Shown here piece by piece: positions 61,198-64,000 of a stretch of DNA of 64,000 nt (the first letter of the stretch is position 1; every line of letters starts with the position of its first letter). The position numbers and the translations under genes are program-made. Location of the stretch: NCBI RefSeq assembly GCF_010015445.1, contig NC_053121.1, forward strand, positions 24,770,434-24,834,433, read 5' to 3'. This DNA comes from Perca fluviatilis (taxonomy: Eukaryota > Chordata > Actinopteri > Perciformes > Percidae). The notes beneath the pieces are model-generated. The model was not told the origin of the DNA. It saw only the letters and a program-made list of their open reading frames with translations, and ran no database searches.

Positions 61198-63385
61198 CCC
61201 CACTACATAGGCACAGTGAAGCTTTGAGCCAAATGCTCACATCAGCATGTTAACATGCTGATGTTTAGCGGATAGAATGTTTACCAGGTTCATTATCTTA
61301 GCTAAGCTTTTTAGCATGCTAACATTTTGCACACGAGGTACAGCTGAAGCTGATGGCATTGTCATTCATTTTTGCAGGTATCTGCACATAAACCAAAGTT
61401 TTGGACAAATTGATAATTTGACCTGTTGGTGGCGCTAGAGGAAAAGTAAGGGGCTCACCAACGCCCGGAGGATTCATCCTCTGGAGGCCATCGATGTCTG
61501 TACAAAATGTTACGACCACCTATCCCGTAGTTGTTTAGATATTTCAGTCTGTACCGAGTCACCTGCCAGACAGGCACTGCCACCCATAACTGCTAGCGTG
61601 GCTAAAAACCATCTAGGATTGTCCCATTATATATTAAAAAAAAAAAAAAAAAAGCATATGGAGATATTGTGAGTGTGTTGCAAATTATTTTTATTTTATT
61701 GTACTTATTTTCTCATTTGCATTTTAACGGTAATGTTGTATTGAGAAGTTTATTTTTTGTCCAGTGAAGACATTCTGGATTTTTGTGTTGTGTGATGGGA
61801 CCTTGGACCTTTTGTTGACCTGAGGGGACAATTACATTTGTTCTCATGATACTATTATAAAGGAAGGATAAAAAGGAAAAGGACAAGTCATTTCTCACTC
61901 CTCTCACTCCTCTGAGACAATTGGGAGAGTAACCCCTGATTTGACTCTAACAGTTTGTGAACAGACTAATTGTATGTTATACCCCTAGTGACCTGTTTGT
62001 TCTGTTCTTTGGTGTTCCATTGAAAACTGTATAAAACAATAAAAAAGTAATGTGTTTAAAAAAAAAAAAAAAAAAAGTAAGTCGCTAAAAAAGAGAAAAG
62101 AAAGAAAGTAGCTGTTCTCTGTTAGCTACAAAAACTTCTTTATGATCCTGAATGCGTCTTTGCTCCACCTAAGAATGCTTTGCTCATGTCAGTGATTTTT
62201 AGACCGCCATCACCATGAAACATTTACAATATCAAAGTGAGCCTGCATCTCTAATGTGAGCTTTATGAACGCTTTTTTTTGCAGTTATCTGTTACACTGA
62301 ACTGTGACGTCTCTGATGCTTCTAATGCGGCAGTGAAGCCCGAAAACAAATACTGGGATTGCCATTACACAACTTTTCATTTCAGTTTTATTTCAAGCTC
62401 TTATGATTCTACGCTGTGCTGCTGTAAACAAATCACCTCTGCTCCCTCTTGGCTCAGATGGGAGGTTTCCTGTGTGACTCAGGGATGGTGTAATCTGCTG
62501 ATCTTGTGGCTGAACAGTCAAACGTACCGTGTCTGCTATCATGAGTGGTATTTCAAGTCACATTGATTACACATAATTGCATATCAACTTTTTTTAAGAG
62601 CCTTGTTTTAGTTGCTTTGGAATCTAACCGAAGATAATGAGACACTGACTGTCCACACAGTCAATATGGCAACTTTAAGGAGGGGGTCGGGTTATTTGCT
62701 ACTTGTCGTCTTGACTTGTCTTGACTTGTCTCCTTGTGATCCTGCTCCTCAAGCAGGGAGCAAATTAGATACTGCTCTTGTTAACTTTGACTAGTCTCAG
62801 CATGTAGAGCTTTTGGTTTTGTGTCTGTGTCCAGTCTTTCCACAATCTGACGTGGCTGTGTTGGTGTCAACGAGATGAGCCTGATGAGGTAATCCCAAGT
62901 GACCAAAACAAGAGGATCTTGCAACAGGTGAAAGAATTTCCTGAATGCTCTGCCACCCTTATGTCAGAAAACATCAGTATTTCAGTTGCCACAGGAGTTG
63001 TTTGACTTTTTATAGCCAGTTCCTCTTCACACCATAATGCTGTATTCACATGTTGAGGGAACAGATTGTATGTTTAGACCGCAAATACAGAGCAGTAGCC
63101 TGTGTGTGTCCTTTTTAATAAATCCATAAGTCGCTACCTCGGAAGTCAGCATATTGATTCTCCTGGCTAATGCATTCATCAGGCCTGCTGTTTCTTTTTC
63201 CCCCTCCCTTAGTGAAATTTAGTCTGCCTCTCAATCTGCCTCTGAATCCTAAGTGCACGCTGGCTGGAGTTCAGTACCCTCACATTGCATCCTCAGCGCC
63301 ACTTTGCTGCCAGATTTACAGGGAAAGGATGTCAGTAAATCAGGTGTTTGGGCCTTCGCTGTCTCTCGATCGTAGACCTTGTACC

Positions 63386-63417
<32 letters not shown>

Positions 63418-64000
63418 CATGAGAGCGTGCTTCCAAATAACGACATGATTTACCCATGCAAGCCTCTAACGTTTGGGTTCAAAACCAGTTCAGGGACGAG
63501 TGTGGAAGCTTGGCACTGTGCCACTTTTGTGCTGTTAAGTAAAGAGTACAGTTTCCCCACTAGCAGCAGCTGAAGCAACAGTCGCTGGAAATGTCAGACT
63601 GCTGATTCTGGAGTGTTCCGGACAGCACATAGTTGAACCATGGAGAAATAGATTTGTGTGGGATTAAAGTCTCAAATCCAAAATTGGACATTTTGGAGCA
63701 AAAGATAACATTCCCGAGGGTGAGGTTTGTGTGTTGACTGTAGCTGTGCTGCACTATGAGTTCCATGTCATTTTACAAGTGTTACTTAGGGATTATACTG
63801 CTGACATTGTGTTGTTGGCAGGTGGAAACCTTGACACTACTGTTTAGGTAGTTTCTATGTTGCAGCTTGAACATTTGTTTTTTAAAGTAAAAAGTAAAAC
63901 TGTAAAATATGTTTTAATTGTAGAAAAATGTCATTTGACAGAAATCCATTTGTTTGTGGAAGATTCAAGTACTTTCTTTAAAAGTTGACAGTCTGCACAG
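61198..64000. other. xkrx intron 1 sequence; no exon seen
   Basis: Contains a poly-A tract at 62059-62076 preceded by AATAAA (about 62039), which may be a retroposed 3' end, and a (GT)14 tract at 63389-63417. No coding exon recognised to the edge of the window. Confidence 0.45.

Overview
The window is nuclear DNA of a vertebrate, almost certainly a teleost fish. The basis is small spliced vertebrate genes with GT/AG introns, tRNA-derived SINEs, many short inverted-repeat DNA transposons of the kinds found in ray-finned fish genomes, and long (CA)n tracts. Four genes can be reconstructed exon by exon. All were identified by remembered similarity to human proteins, not by a database search.

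Layout. 1-18 kb holds no recognisable coding exon, only repeats and unassigned DNA. At 18.7-19.0 kb a minus-strand, non-coding, promoter-like exon ends in a good splice donor; gene order suggests drp2, which is an inference. From 21.6 to 35.1 kb lies complete cenpi (minus, 20 coding exons, 735 aa, every exon phase consistent). At 37.9-39.4 kb is complete tmem35a/NACHO (minus, 2 coding exons, 161 aa). At 45.1-50.0 kb is arl13a (minus, 8 coding exons, 397 aa). At 54.3 kb the first coding exon of xkrx (plus) begins; its remaining exons lie beyond the right edge.

Gene order and orientation (xkrx +, arl13a -, tmem35a -, cenpi -, probable drp2 -) mirror human Xq22.1 (XKRX -, ARL13A +, TMEM35A +, CENPI +, DRP2 +) as I remember it. 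TRMT2B, which sits between ARL13A and TMEM35A in human, is not visible here. The genes do not form one pathway: cenpi acts at the kinetochore, tmem35a in nicotinic receptor assembly in the ER, arl13a is an ARL13-type GTPase, and xkrx is a multi-pass membrane protein. They are linked by old synteny.

The rest is rich in transposon structure: nested hAT-type insertions with exact target-site duplications, fold-back elements, several elements that all end in TTAAAG...CTTTAA, a LINE fragment interrupted by a hAT element, two SINE copies, and a perfect 35-bp hairpin. The most interesting gene-level signal is a (TG)51-T5 tract directly in front of the 3' splice site of the last cenpi exon.
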